Below are positions 26,725 through 36,727 of a stretch of DNA of 64,000 nucleotides, one piece after another (position 1 is the stretch's first letter; every line of letters begins with the position of its first letter). This stretch comes from an uncultured Anaerobiospirillum sp. (GTDB lineage: Bacteria; Pseudomonadota; Gammaproteobacteria; Enterobacterales; Succinivibrionaceae). The position numbers and the translations under genes were made by a program. The DNA lies in assembly GCA_944390115.1 (NCBI GenBank), contig CALXOW010000007.1, forward strand, positions 21,486-85,485, given 5' to 3'. The notes under the pieces are model-generated. The model worked only from the letters and a program-made list of their open reading frames with translations. It was not told where the DNA came from and did not search any database.

Positions 26725-28494
26725 CTATTTCTCTAAATCGGTAACGGCGATAGCCAATTCATTTAAGGCTTCAGGTGAGGCCACATTCGGAGCTTCGGTC
26801 ATTAAGCACGAAGCAGCAGTGGTCTTAGGGAAGGCAATCACGTCACGGATGTTGTCAGTATGAGTGAGCAACATAGTAAGACGATCTAAGCCAAAGGCAA
26901 GACCGGCATGTGGTGGTGCACCAAAAGATAAAGCATCAAGCAAGAAGCCAAACTTCTGCTGTGCCTCTTCCTTGCTGATGCCCAGCACATTGAAGACGGC
27001 CTGCTGCATAATTGGGTCGTGGATACGTACCGAGCCACCACCTACTTCGTAGCCATTGATGACCATGTCATAAGCATCAGCAAAGACCGACATAGGGTCA
27101 GCCTCTAATTGCTCTGGGGTGACATGGGCTGGCGCGGTAAATGGGTGGTGCATTGCGGTTAAACCGGCCTCTTCGGTCATCTCGAACATTGGGAAGTCGA
27201 TGACCCATAAAGCCTTGAAACCTGGGGCAATTAAGTTGTGGTCGCGGGCGGTTTGGCAGCGTAAAGCACCCATAAAGGTCTGGCACTTAACGGTCTTGCC
27301 GCAGCCAATAAAGACGATATCGCCGCTCTGAGCACCGCAGGCGTTAACGACCGAGAGTAAGAGCTCTGGAGTTACGTGCTTGGCGATCGACGATTGCAGG
27401 CCCTCAGCGCCCTTAGCTAAGTCATTGACCTTGATGTAGATGAGGCCCGAGGCACCTAACTTCTTAACGTAGTCGGTGTAGCCGTCGATATTCTTGCGGC
27501 TTAAGGCAGCGCCGCCTGGCAGAGCAAAACCGACGACCTTGCTGTGCGGATCATTGGCGCTCTCAGCTAAGACCTTAAACTCGGTATCCTTGACTAACTC
27601 GTCTAAGGTGTGGAGCTCAAAGGCGATACGTAAATCCGGCTTATCCGAACCAAAGCGCTCCATCGCCTCAGTCCAGGTTAAGACTGGGAACTTACCTAAA
27701 TCGAAGTTCTCTTCATGACGGAACAGACCAACCATCATCTCCTCCATGATGTCACGGACATCTTGCGAGGACATAAAGGAGGTCTCAACATCGATCTGAG
27801 TGAACTCAGGCTGGCGGTCAGCGCGTAAGTCCTCATCACGGAAGCACTTGGTGATCTGGTAGTAGCGGTCAAAGCCTGCGATCATCAGAAGCTGCTTGAA
27901 GAGCTGTGGCGACTGAGGCAGGGCGTAGAACTTGCCGTGGTGGATACGCGATGGCACTAAGTAGTCACGGGCACCTTCTGGGGTAGCCTTGGTGAGCATT
28001 GGGGTCTCGACATCGATAAAGCCATGCTCATCCATGAAATTACGCACAAAGTGGGTAATGGAGTGACGCTTGGTGAAGTTGTGCAGCATCTCAGGACGGC
28101 GCAGGTCTAAGTAGCGATAGCGCAGACGCTGCTCTTCGGTATTGTCCTGGTTGAAGTCTAATGGCAGAACGGCGGCCTTATTTAAGACCTCTAAAGCGCT
28201 GGCATAAACCTCGATCGCGCCGCTCTTCATATTGGCGTTGACTTGGCTCTCTGGGCGGGCACGGACCGTACCTACCACCTTAATGCAGAACTCACCGCGT
28301 AAGGTGGCAGCTAACTCGTGCACATCCTTGACATCAGGCTCGAAGACCACCTGAACTAAACCCGTGCGATCCCTCAGGTCAATAAAAATCAGACCGCCTA
28401 AATCGCGGCGCTTGTTAACCCAGCCGCACAGGGTCACGGTCTGCCCGACTTCGGTCAGACCTACTTGTTCACAATAGTGAGAACGCATTGACAT
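26725..28494 (-). CDS. aspS: Aspartate-tRNA ligase
   Basis: AspRS charges tRNA-Asp with aspartate. The 589-residue enzyme has an N-terminal OB-fold anticodon-binding domain ([23 protein letters not shown]), class II motif 2 ([21 protein letters not shown]), the bacterial GAD insertion and motif 3 ([13 protein letters not shown]). Length equals E. coli AspS (590). The first Met gives [11 protein letters not shown] 28488 two codons inside matches the common MR start and is equally possible. fmdB lies 125 bp upstream and yebC directly downstream. Confidence 0.97.
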   Translation of the reverse strand: MSMRSHYCEQVGLTEVGQTVTLCGWVNKRRDLGGLIFIDLRDRTGLVQVVFEPDVKDVHELAATLRGEFCIKVVGTVRARPESQVNANMKSGAIEVYASALEVLNKAAVLPLDFNQDNTEEQRLRYRYLDLRRPEMLHNFTKRHSITHFVRNFMDEHGFIDVETPMLTKATPEGARDYLVPSRIHHGKFYALPQSPQLFKQLLMIAGFDRYYQITKCFRDEDLRADRQPEFTQIDVETSFMSSQDVRDIMEEMMVGLFRHEENFDLGKFPVLTWTEAMERFGSDKPDLRIAFELHTLDELVKDTEFKVLAESANDPHSKVVGFALPGGAALSRKNIDGYTDYVKKLGASGLIYIKVNDLAKGAEGLQSSIAKHVTPELLLSVVNACGAQSGDIVFIGCGKTVKCQTFMGALRCQTARDHNLIAPGFKALWVIDFPMFEMTEEAGLTAMHHPFTAPAHVTPEQLEADPMSVFADAYDMVINGYEVGGGSVRIHDPIMQQAVFNVLGISKEEAQQKFGFLLDALSFGAPPHAGLAFGLDRLTMLLTHTDNIRDVIAFPKTTAASCLMTEAPNVASPEALNELAIAVTDLEK

Positions 28495-28566
28495 ACAAAA
28501 TGCCTATCAAAAACACTAAACCAATTTTACCCGCCGCGCCGCAGCGGTTCCCGACCACACCGCAGT

Positions 28567-28615
28567 CAGTATGACGCCTAAGGCAGCATGACGCCTAAGT
28601 CAGCATGAGGCGCCG
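28567..28615. repeat. 17-bp tandem repeat, 3 copies
   Basis: CAGTATGACGCCTAAGG and CAGCATGACGCCTAAGT, then CAGCATGAGGCGCC, start at 28567, 28584 and 28601 in the fmdB-aspS gap. Confidence 0.75.
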
Positions 28616-28619
28616 CGCC

Positions 28620-28886
28620 TTAATCAGCGTGAGGGCACGAGGCACAAGCCGGGGCACTAGCACCAGCGCCCGCGCCCGCTGGGCACGACTTGCTTTCGTT
28701 AGCAAATGGCTGCTTGGAGTTACCAAAGACACCAACGCCCTTAAGCTCACAGCTTGAGGCCGAGATCAACTTGACCAAGCTCTCTTGACCGCACTCTGGG
28801 CAAGTAGTCAGCGCCGGGGCGCTCATCGACTGAAGCTTAGTTAAGGTGTGCCCGCAATTTTTGCAGCGGTACTCATAAAACGGCAT
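28620..28886 (-). CDS. FmdB-family zinc-ribbon protein
   Basis: This 88-residue protein has an N-terminal zinc ribbon, MPFYEYRCKNCGHT with Cys8, Cys11, Cys29 and Cys32, then a Ser/Gly/Ala/Cys-rich tail. FmdB-type proteins are widespread small putative regulators of unproven function. In many proteobacteria the gene lies directly upstream of aspS, as here. The tail has three more cysteines (SCPAGAGAG...CASCPHAD), which may be a poorly ordered second metal site. A good promoter is found at 28976-29003. Confidence 0.88.
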   Translation of the reverse strand: MPFYEYRCKNCGHTLTKLQSMSAPALTTCPECGQESLVKLISASSCELKGVGVFGNSKQPFANESKSCPAGAGAGASAPACASCPHAD

Positions 28887-28975
28887 AGCAAACCCAAAAA
28901 CTCATTGGCATAAAACTTTTAGCATCCACCAATTAAGGACTCACAGCCCGTGACGGTGGCGCTACCAAGCCCGTA

Positions 28976-29003
28976 ATTATAACGATCTTTTGCCCAAGCC
29001 AAA
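28976..29003 (-). promoter_or_regulatory. Sigma-70 promoter for fmdB-aspS-yebC
   Basis: Minus-strand TTTGGC (28998-29003), 16-bp spacer, perfect TATAAT (28976-28981), about 90 bp before fmdB. The -35 overlaps the T-tract of the upstream terminator. Confidence 0.65.
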
Positions 29004-29031
29004 AGCCCCAGAGCCGTAGGCTCTGGGGCTT
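29003..29031 (-). terminator. Intrinsic terminator after the creD-like gene
   Basis: Perfect 13-bp stem AAGCCCCAGAGCC/GGCTCTGGGGCTT with a 3-nt loop and TTTTGG on the minus strand. Confidence 0.8.
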
Positions 29032-29134
29032 GGTGCACACCGAGTGCAGAGACTGCACTGGTAAGCTTTAAGGTCGGTGCCCCGATAGGCCCGAAGCACC
29101 AGAACCTATCTCACAGCGGCCTGCAACCTCTGCG

Positions 29135-31519
29135 CTAGGATTGAGCTTGCTTGCTCTGAACTTCCTTAGTCGGAGCTGACTTAGCCTGTGCTGACTTAGG
29201 CTCAGGTACGCTCAGGCTCTCAGTGACATTGAGGCGGCGCGTAATGAACATCACGATACCGAGCATAATCACGAGTAAGACTGTGCCGACTAACAGCGCG
29301 TAGGCTTGGACATGAACGATGGCAAAGAGCACGGCGTACATGGCCAAGAGCAGCACCGCAACGCACAGGGCACTGCGCAGCGAATTGAGCACCGCCTTTA
29401 AATAGGCCGCGATCATGCCTGACATGAGCAGGGCGCCGGTCACATAGGAGATAACAAATGTGGTGTGCTCACTTAAGGCCAAAAGCACCATGTAGAACAA
29501 GATCAAGGCTGCGCCAATCACCACGTACTGCACCAAGGACACCATGCGTTTCATCACAATCTCAAAGGCGAGAATCGTGACAAAGGTCATGGCAATGAAA
29601 AGCAGCACGTACTTGGTCAGGCGCTCAATGAGCTGATAAGTCTCGGAGGTGTCCGCCAGGTCAATACGGTACTCAATTGAGGAGCTATTCATATTGAAAA
29701 TCTCGTCCTCAGTGCGCACCTGCGCTTGGCCGGTAGCCAAGTTATTTTGGGCATAGTAGGCCTTAAAGTACGGCTTACTCTGGTCAGCAGGCCCGCCTTC
29801 AGGCACCGACTGCGAACCTGATGCGGCCGCCGACGCCGTGAGCTCATCGCCAAAGCTCAAATCCTCGATTTGGGCGGAATCTAAGAAGCCCGCGCCGGTG
29901 ATATAGCGGTCGGTCGGCAAGAAGGCACCACCAAAGGAAGGCACCACGCCCGTACCCTCAACGGTCAAGCGCGAGTCTTGGGCAATCGGGATATAGGTCA
30001 TGCCCTGGGCACCGCGCACGTAATAGAAGGCCTCGACCGTCATCACGCCCTCGGCAAAGTCTTCAGGTTGATGGGATGAAGTCAGCTCACCTGCGACCGC
30101 CACGGCGGTGGTAGTTTGATCAGCGTCAGCATCTAAGCTATTGACCAAATCCGGCACTTGGGCAAGCTGCTCGCGGTTAGCCAGACTTGGGTCGGTGGCC
30201 TTATCAGCATAGGCGCTTTGGGCAAAGATCGAGCCTGTAGGAGCCTTGCTCGCAGCTGCTTGCTGGTTAACTTCCTGCTTGAGCAGAGCGCAGGAGCGGC
30301 TATCACCGGCCGCAACTAAGCTATCGCCATAGACAATCTTGTGAATGTCCGAGAGCTCGAGCTTAATCATAATGCCCGAGAAATGCGGATACGGCTCCGG
30401 GGTATAGGCCTTGCCATTGACGCAGAGGTACTTAATCTCATCAATGCCCTTATTGTTGCTGACATGGAAGATGAGCTTTAAGTCATCGGTCATTATCTGT
30501 TGCACGGAAGAGCGCTCAGTAATTTGCACTAAACGCTCATCTAAGGCAAAGGAGCTGACCTGATGGACCGCCATCCGATAGAGCGTGGTCTCGTAATTGC
30601 CGCGATAGCGTTTATGCGACTCGAGCTCGATTGAACTCTCGGATTTCAGCGGCGAAATATAGTAATTGGCGAGGTTGACGGTATTGATGCGCTTTTGCGT
30701 CTCATCGTCGCTTTCCTCGTAGCGATACGAGCTCACTTCCTCGACCGGCACGATGATTTCAGGATCGGCCAGCATTTGGTGGCCACCCCATGGGCTGACC
30801 ATCGACTCAATCGCCAATTGCTCGTTATAGCGCCGATCGTCCAAGACCATAGTGAAAAAGAGCGTAGGAACCAGGAGCAAGAGCGAGATCAAGCCCACCA
30901 TTAGGATATGGGTTCCTAAATTCTCACTCCACTTGCCTAAGCGCGATTTCTTAGGATCAGATGCCGCAGCGCCCGCCCATGCCGCCCCATTAGGCCCCAT
31001 AGTGCCACCACCTCCCGCCGCTGTCTGCGGGTAGCCCGAAGGCCCACTGGATGCGGCCCCACCTGCTTGCCCCCATCCTTGCTGATTACCCCATTGCTGC
31101 GCAGCTTGCTGGGCTGGCCCTGACTGAGACCAGCCTTGCTGCGCTGGCCCCTGCTGTGCCCAGCCTTGCTGAGCTGCGCCTTGCTGAGCAAAACCTTGCT
31201 GCTGACCTTGGGGCCGCGAATTTTGCTGCTGTAAGTCTTGCTCTGAGGCTGCGTAACCTTGGCGATACGGTGCGGCGTAAGATTGATTTACAGCGCGGTC
31301 ACTTTGGCCTGGGGCGGTGTAATCGGACGCGCCATAGTCAGACGCGGCATAAGCTTGATTTGAAGCGTTAGCACTTGAACCTTGCGCCTGATAAGCAGCG
31401 CTATAAGCATCAGGCTGCATCGGCACTTGTGATGATGAGGAGTGTTGGTAAGAAGAGGCATAGTCCCCAGGGGGCACTGTTTGCCCCTGCTTGGACCCTC
31501 GATAGTCGGTTCCCGCCAT
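29135..31519 (-). CDS. creD: CreD-family inner membrane protein with prion-like N-terminus
   Basis: CreD (colicin E2 tolerance) is an inner membrane protein of unknown molecular function induced by CreBC in E. coli. Residues about 200-794 match it: one membrane helix (204-224), a large extracytoplasmic domain, then a C-terminal helical bundle starting LTKYVLLFIAMTFVTILAFE with the characteristic QYVVIGAALILFYMVLLALSEH. The protein is 794 residues against 450 in E. coli. The first ~200 residues are a cytoplasmic Gln/Gly/Ala/Tyr/Ser-rich region with repeats such as AQQGPAQQGW. I chose ATG 31519 (MAGTDYRG), preceded by GGAGGGAGC, over upstream starts. No creABC genes are nearby. Confidence 0.85.
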   Translation of the reverse strand: MAGTDYRGSKQGQTVPPGDYASSYQHSSSSQVPMQPDAYSAAYQAQGSSANASNQAYAASDYGASDYTAPGQSDRAVNQSYAAPYRQGYAASEQDLQQQNSRPQGQQQGFAQQGAAQQGWAQQGPAQQGWSQSGPAQQAAQQWGNQQGWGQAGGAASSGPSGYPQTAAGGGGTMGPNGAAWAGAAASDPKKSRLGKWSENLGTHILMVGLISLLLLVPTLFFTMVLDDRRYNEQLAIESMVSPWGGHQMLADPEIIVPVEEVSSYRYEESDDETQKRINTVNLANYYISPLKSESSIELESHKRYRGNYETTLYRMAVHQVSSFALDERLVQITERSSVQQIMTDDLKLIFHVSNNKGIDEIKYLCVNGKAYTPEPYPHFSGIMIKLELSDIHKIVYGDSLVAAGDSRSCALLKQEVNQQAAASKAPTGSIFAQSAYADKATDPSLANREQLAQVPDLVNSLDADADQTTTAVAVAGELTSSHQPEDFAEGVMTVEAFYYVRGAQGMTYIPIAQDSRLTVEGTGVVPSFGGAFLPTDRYITGAGFLDSAQIEDLSFGDELTASAAASGSQSVPEGGPADQSKPYFKAYYAQNNLATGQAQVRTEDEIFNMNSSSIEYRIDLADTSETYQLIERLTKYVLLFIAMTFVTILAFEIVMKRMVSLVQYVVIGAALILFYMVLLALSEHTTFVISYVTGALLMSGMIAAYLKAVLNSLRSALCVAVLLLAMYAVLFAIVHVQAYALLVGTVLLVIMLGIVMFITRRLNVTESLSVPEPKSAQAKSAPTKEVQSKQAQS

Positions 31520-32003
31520 AAGCTCCCTCCTAAGATGAAAAAGTTGAGGAGTGTTCCCATCATAACAGGCTACACCATACCAGCGGGGCATCTTGCAAAA
31601 TCTAAGCACGAAGCGCCGTGCCACAATACGGTGCACCTAGCGGCAATTATGGGCACTTAAGGGGCAACGCACGGGTTATTTGCGGGAATTTTGTGGGGGC
31701 GGTGCCCCGTTGTGGGGTTTGGCCCGCTTTGTCCCACTGAATTTGCACCACAAATGGCGCATTGCCGCATAAGTCCGCTAAAATAAGGCTTTCGTAAACC
31801 TCAAGCAGTACCGCCCCAGCGCAACGCTGCGTGAAAAGTACCCGCACCGGCTTCCTTTAGGCTGCCCCTTAGGCTTGGCCTTGAGGACGTTGGCGGCGTC
31901 GAGCAGTGGGCTTTTTTCTTTTTGTTGTTACTTTGGCCCGAGCTTGTGTACCGACTTTAGGTGATTGTCCTCAAAATCTGTTTTGATTAATTCGGAGTAT
32001 CCC
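31520..32003. other. Divergent intergenic region, creD-like / binding-protein gene
   Basis: About 480 bp separate two divergent genes. I see a TAAAAT hexamer at 31779-31784 on the plus strand without a good -35, and a T-rich stretch at 31911-31931. No convincing coding frame or larger repeat is present. Confidence 0.5.
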
Positions 32004-32876
32004 ATGGGAACATTATTCAAAGCTTCAGCCTTGGCTACCTGCCTTGCGCTGGGACTTAACGTCGCAACTGCTGCAACCACTACTACTGACCAAGGTGCCA
32101 CGGGCGACGTGACTCATGGGGACAAGGTTTTACGCGTTGGCTGTGATGCCGCCTTTGCTCCGTTCACCTACACCGACGACAAGGGTCAGTTAATTGGCTT
32201 TGACGTTGACTTAATCAAGGCTATTGCTGAGGAAATGGGCTACACCATCGATATGAAGGGCTACCCTTTTGATGGCATTATCCCAACCTTAATCACCAAC
32301 AACATCGACCTGATTATCTCGGGCTTCACCATCTCCCCAGAGCGTGCTCAGCGCGTTGATTTCTCCGACCCTTACTATCGCTGCGGCTTGACCTTCCTCA
32401 CGATGAAGATGGACGCAGGCAAGTTCGATAGCTTTGACAAGATCAAGGACGCAGAGATCTGCACCCAGATTGGTACCACCGGTGCCTTATATCTGCAAAA
32501 GGTACTCGACGAGCCTAAGTTAAAGCAATTCAACTCGCCTCCAGAGACCTACTTAGAGATGTTAAACGGTGGCTGCGACGTCGTAGTTAACGACCGCCCA
32601 GTCAACGACTTCTTCTTAGCCCAAAATCCTAAGAACAAGGATATCGTGGTCTCGCACGATATCACCAGCGCTCAAAACGAGTACTACGGTATCGCCGTAC
32701 GCAAGGGCAACACTGAGATGTTGAATCTGATCAACGAAGGCTTAGACCGTGTAATCGAAAACGGCAAGTTTGCTGATATTTCGACCAAGTGGTTTGGCTA
32801 CGATATCTCCGCCGACCTCAAGGCCCACTCGGCTGAGGCCGCCGCTGCTGCTGCCGGTACCGCTCAAAACAAGTAA
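32004..32876 (+). CDS. Periplasmic amino-acid-binding protein (PBP2 family)
   Basis: The 290-residue precursor has a signal peptide (MGTLFKASALATCLALGL, cleavage after ATA near residue 23) and a full type-2 periplasmic binding fold: VGCDAAFAPFTYTDDKGQLIGFDVDL, the family signature, then ISGFTISPERAQRVDFSDPY. It binds a polar amino acid or related compound (GlnH/HisJ/FliY group); the exact ligand is not visible. I chose ATG 32004, preceded by CGGAG, over an upstream frame start. No permease or ATPase gene is next to it, so it is an orphan binding protein that must use a transporter encoded elsewhere. The C-terminus ends in an Ala-rich stretch. Confidence 0.9.
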   Translation: MGTLFKASALATCLALGLNVATAATTTTDQGATGDVTHGDKVLRVGCDAAFAPFTYTDDKGQLIGFDVDLIKAIAEEMGYTIDMKGYPFDGIIPTLITNNIDLIISGFTISPERAQRVDFSDPYYRCGLTFLTMKMDAGKFDSFDKIKDAEICTQIGTTGALYLQKVLDEPKLKQFNSPPETYLEMLNGGCDVVVNDRPVNDFFLAQNPKNKDIVVSHDITSAQNEYYGIAVRKGNTEMLNLINEGLDRVIENGKFADISTKWFGYDISADLKAHSAEAAAAAAGTAQNK

Positions 32877-32902
32877 AGCCTAAAGCCCCTGCAGCTTTCA
32901 CT

Positions 32903-32935
32903 GAACGCCTCAAGGCCCCCGGCCTTGGGGCGTTC
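32903..32935 (+). terminator. Terminator-like hairpin after the binding-protein gene
   Basis: GAACGCC-T-CAAGGCC pairs with GGCCTTG-GGGCGTTC; the T-tract is weak. Confidence 0.5.
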
Positions 32936-33094
32936 TGCGTTTAATAAGGCACGACCCTTGCTCTCAAAGGAACTTTTGCCTCTAAGGCGAGCCTAAGGGC
33001 AAGACCGTGCCCCTAGAGGCAAGACGTCTCTTGAGACAATGCAAGCGCCCCTGCGGCGTGGCCGATTAGTTGTATCAGTGTGTGAGGAAGAGCC

Positions 33095-35698
33095 ATGAGT
33101 GAGCAACGCGGTAACAATCAAAACAGCCGCACCAACCGTTTTAACGGCACTGCTAACGGGACCAATGGCTCCAACACGTACGGCTACAACCAAAATCAAG
33201 GTTATGGCTACCAAGGGCGCAACTATAACCAAAACGTCGGTAACTACAACAATGCCCGTGGCTATAACGGCAATAATGGCGCCTACAACGGGAACAATGG
33301 CGCCTACAATGGAAACAACGGCTCCTTTAACGGCAATTACAACGGCAACAGCGCTAACCCCAACTACGGCCAGTACAATCCTAACGGCCAGATGCCGTAC
33401 TCAGTACAGATTCCGTGGGACAAGTTTGAGCTCAGGCGCAAGAAGCACCGCAACCCAATCTGCGCCTTTTTACTGGGTGTAGGCAGCGTTATCACCTTTG
33501 CGCGCAACCTGGTCTTTAACCTGATTTTCCTTGGCATTATCGCCTTGGTCTTTATGGGCCATTACATCGTTTCCAGCCTGCAAGAGCAGGGACTGTCGAT
33601 GTCCCAGGCGGCCCTGGAGCAAATGGAAGGCTCGAGCCTCCCAGCGCAAGTGCTCTACTTTGATTTAAGTGGCTCCTTGAGCGAAGCGCCTTTTAGCCCG
33701 AACCAGTTTGACAGCATGCAACGTGAACTCGAGTTCATGTTCAATGGCACCTACAGTCATGAACTGGTGGCGATCGAGAATGCGCTCAACTTGGTCTCAG
33801 GCGATCCTGATATCAAGAAGGTCTTGATCAACATCGACAATATGGCGCCTCTGACCTTATCAGTCGCTGAGCGTATCGGCAAGGCGATGGAGCACGCCCG
33901 TGTGGTCAATATCTCAGAGGAGCAGCGTGCTAAGTACGGTTCAGACAGCTCAGATCACTCCTCGGGCTTTAGCAGCGATGGCGACACCATGCGCCGTGAA
34001 GTGATTGTCATGGGCACCAACTTTAGCCAAGCAGCTTACGTCTTAGCCGCCCACGCCGACAAGGTGATCTTAGATCCTTTAGGTGCGGTGGACCTGCGCG
34101 GTATTGCCCTGTCGTCGCTCTACTTTAAGGACACCTTAGAGCAATTCCATCTCACCCCTTATATCTTTAGAGCTGGTCGCTTTAAGAGCGCAGTCGAGCC
34201 CTTTATCTTAAGTGGCATGTCCCCAGAGGTACGCCGCTCCTACCAAGCAATTGCCGCCAAGTCCTGGGAAATCTACACCAACGCGCTCACCAGCCGCAGC
34301 GCGATTAAGAACGTCAGCAATATCCTGCCGGACGCTGCTACCTATGTGAAGTGGGTCGAGGAATTTAACGGTGACCGCGCCGCAATGCAAAAGGCACAAG
34401 GCTTAGTGGATGAGGTGATGCCGCTTGAGCGCTATCTGTGTCAGCTCAGCACCGAGGTCAATGTCGATGCCGACCACAAGAATCGTCCGGCCATTATCAC
34501 CTACCAAGACTACCTCTTACGCTACCACTACCTCAACACCGGTAATGGCAATGTCGGCTCGCTCTCAGCGATCGATATTCCGCGTTCCCTGCAGCACCCA
34601 CAAAGTGAAGAAGAGCAGCCAAGCTCGGCCCCGCAGCGTATCTTGGCGAGCACTGCGCTCACTGGCGCGAGCACCGCGCTCACTGGCAGTAGCGCCAGCA
34701 CTGCGCTCAGCTCCTCGACCAAGATCGCCGCTCCTAATCTGGTCGCGGAGGAAAGTCTCTTAGATCAACTCAATGAGGCGCAAAAGCAGCGCGAGCGTCG
34801 GGCCGCCGCCAATAAGCGCCGCAGCGCTGGGGCAGGTGAGGTCGCGGTCATCTACGGTATTGGTGAAATTCGTGAGAGCGGCGAGCGCATCACCGACTTC
34901 ACCTACGACAATATCGCACCGTTGTTTGATGAGGCCGCTGACGATCCTAATATCCAGGCAGTGGTTCTGTACTTAAATAGCCCTGGCGGCAGCGTCAACG
35001 CCTCAGAAAAGATTCGCCGCGCGATTGCTGAGTTCCAAATGCGTACCTTAAAGCCGGTCGTGGTTTCGATGAATGGCACCGCTGCTTCGGGTGCTTATTG
35101 GCTGGGCTCGCAAGCTGAGCGCATCTTTGCTACCAAGTCGACCTTAACCGGCTCGATCGGTGTCTTTGGTATTGCCATGGGCGCCCACAATCTGCTCAAC
35201 CGCTATGGCGCCTACCAAGACGGCGTGGCCACTAACGAGCTGGCGGTAACCCCAATTGGTGAGGAAATGCCAACCACCCAGCAGGAATTGCTCAATATGT
35301 CAGTTGAGCACACCTACCGTCAGTTCTTAGAGCTGGTGGCACAAAACCGTGGGCTCAAGGTCAACGACTACGATCTCTTTGCTGAAGGTCAGGTGTTCTT
35401 AGCCGACGAGGCCAAGATCGTGGGCTTAGTCGATGAGATTGGCGATTTGGACGATGCCATTTCCTACGCGGGCAAGCTAGCGATGCTCGACCCTGAGACG
35501 ATGCGCGTTAAGCACTTGGTGCCAAGCAGTGCTGGTAACTTAGGCAATTTCGGCTTAGTCTTTGGCCTGGCGCACGCCTACCTGCCTGATAACGTCACCT
35601 ATGCACTGCTCAAGCTCCATGAGACGATGCAACTGGCAAAGGAGCCGCATCAGGTCAGCATGCAGGCCTTAACCCCAGTGCAAAGCCCTGAGCTGTAA
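33095..35698 (+). CDS. sppA: Signal peptide peptidase SppA with Asn/Gly/Tyr-rich N-terminus
   Basis: SppA (protease IV) digests cleaved signal peptides in the inner membrane. The protein is the long, two-domain type: 867 residues against 618 in E. coli. A membrane helix lies near residues 128-150. The general base Lys364 is in FKSAVEPF and the nucleophile Ser665 in GTAASGAYWLG, followed by STLTGSIGVFG. Residues 1-107 are Asn/Gly/Tyr/Gln-rich, including AYNGNNG heptad repeats encoded by a 21-bp DNA repeat (33260-33340). The linker between the two protease domains has repeats of STALTG. The stop overlaps the next start (TAATG), so expression is coupled to the radical SAM gene. Confidence 0.9.
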   Translation: MSEQRGNNQNSRTNRFNGTANGTNGSNTYGYNQNQGYGYQGRNYNQNVGNYNNARGYNGNNGAYNGNNGAYNGNNGSFNGNYNGNSANPNYGQYNPNGQMPYSVQIPWDKFELRRKKHRNPICAFLLGVGSVITFARNLVFNLIFLGIIALVFMGHYIVSSLQEQGLSMSQAALEQMEGSSLPAQVLYFDLSGSLSEAPFSPNQFDSMQRELEFMFNGTYSHELVAIENALNLVSGDPDIKKVLINIDNMAPLTLSVAERIGKAMEHARVVNISEEQRAKYGSDSSDHSSGFSSDGDTMRREVIVMGTNFSQAAYVLAAHADKVILDPLGAVDLRGIALSSLYFKDTLEQFHLTPYIFRAGRFKSAVEPFILSGMSPEVRRSYQAIAAKSWEIYTNALTSRSAIKNVSNILPDAATYVKWVEEFNGDRAAMQKAQGLVDEVMPLERYLCQLSTEVNVDADHKNRPAIITYQDYLLRYHYLNTGNGNVGSLSAIDIPRSLQHPQSEEEQPSSAPQRILASTALTGASTALTGSSASTALSSSTKIAAPNLVAEESLLDQLNEAQKQRERRAAANKRRSAGAGEVAVIYGIGEIRESGERITDFTYDNIAPLFDEAADDPNIQAVVLYLNSPGGSVNASEKIRRAIAEFQMRTLKPVVVSMNGTAASGAYWLGSQAERIFATKSTLTGSIGVFGIAMGAHNLLNRYGAYQDGVATNELAVTPIGEEMPTTQQELLNMSVEHTYRQFLELVAQNRGLKVNDYDLFAEGQVFLADEAKIVGLVDEIGDLDDAISYAGKLAMLDPETMRVKHLVPSSAGNLGNFGLVFGLAHAYLPDNVTYALLKLHETMQLAKEPHQVSMQALTPVQSPEL

Positions 35699-36621
35699 TG
35701 ACCCAAACCTCGGTCAAGTCAGTCAAATCCATTCTGAGCCGTTCGCAATTGCCCGGCTCAGATTGGGCCGCCAATCCCTATTTGGGCTGCTCCCACGCCT
35801 GCCTCTATTGCTATGCGCGCTTCATGCAACGCTTTAGTGAGCACAGTGGGCCTTGGGGCAGCTTTATCGAGGTTAAGGACTGGCCCGAGCTGGACCCAAT
35901 AAAAGAGCGCCCGCGCCTTGCAGGCAAGAGCATCTTAATTGGCTCGGTGACCGATCCCTATTTGCCCGAGGAGGCTGAGTTTAAGCGCACCCGCACCTTG
36001 CTCCAGCAGCTCTTAGCTCTATCCCAGCCCACGGGCTTGCTGTCTAACGCGGGATTACTGCAAAACGAAGGCTTACTGCCTGATGAGGGCTTTAGCCTGA
36101 CCCTGATCACCAAGAGTGATCTGATAACGCGCGATCTTGACTTACTCAAGCAGTTCCCACAGGTGCGCGTGGTCTTTTCGATCAACACCGTGGACGAAGC
36201 GCTCAAGGCGCAGCTTGACGCCGCGCCCAGTATCGCCCGGCGACTTTCTGCCTTAAAAACCTGTCATGACGCAGGCCTTAAAACCGCCTGCTTTATCGCG
36301 CCGATCATGCCAGGACTCACCGACGTCGCCGCCGTCATTCATGCGGTGCGCCCCTACTGCCACGAGATTTGGCTGGACAGCCTTAACCTGCACCCCAGCT
36401 GCAAGGAGCCGGTGCTGCGCTATATCGCCTCGCAGCAGCCCCATCTGAAGCCGCTCTACCACGCCATCTACGAAGCCCATGACCTGAACTTTTGGCGTGA
36501 GCTGGACCGCTACTTGCGCCAAATCGCCGTTGCCTGCAACCTGCCCTATTGCACCGATTTTGCTGAAATTAAGCCCAGTGAGGCTAAACCTGCCTTAGTG
36601 AACTTTAGCGCCCCGTCCTGA
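35698..36621 (+). CDS. SPL-like radical SAM protein
   Basis: The 307-residue protein has the radical SAM cluster motif CSHACLYCY (Cys31, Cys35, Cys38), preceded by NPYLG. It belongs to the group related to spore photoproduct lyase and annotated as DNA-repair photolyase-like (COG1533). The SVTDPYLPEEAEFKRTR and TKSDLITRDLDLL segments support this. Members of this group have no confirmed reaction, and the organism is not a spore former by any evidence here. The start ATG shares one base with the sppA stop codon, indicating translational coupling. No terminator is evident downstream. Confidence 0.8.
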   Translation: MTQTSVKSVKSILSRSQLPGSDWAANPYLGCSHACLYCYARFMQRFSEHSGPWGSFIEVKDWPELDPIKERPRLAGKSILIGSVTDPYLPEEAEFKRTRTLLQQLLALSQPTGLLSNAGLLQNEGLLPDEGFSLTLITKSDLITRDLDLLKQFPQVRVVFSINTVDEALKAQLDAAPSIARRLSALKTCHDAGLKTACFIAPIMPGLTDVAAVIHAVRPYCHEIWLDSLNLHPSCKEPVLRYIASQQPHLKPLYHAIYEAHDLNFWRELDRYLRQIAVACNLPYCTDFAEIKPSEAKPALVNFSAPS

Positions 36622-36727
36622 CTTGAGCACCATAACGCGAACAGCGCTTCCGGCAAGTACAGCGGGGCTTGAACGCTGGTGTTGCGCTCACAGCGCTCCG
36701 CTCGACTAAGCGAGCACATCCTTAGTC

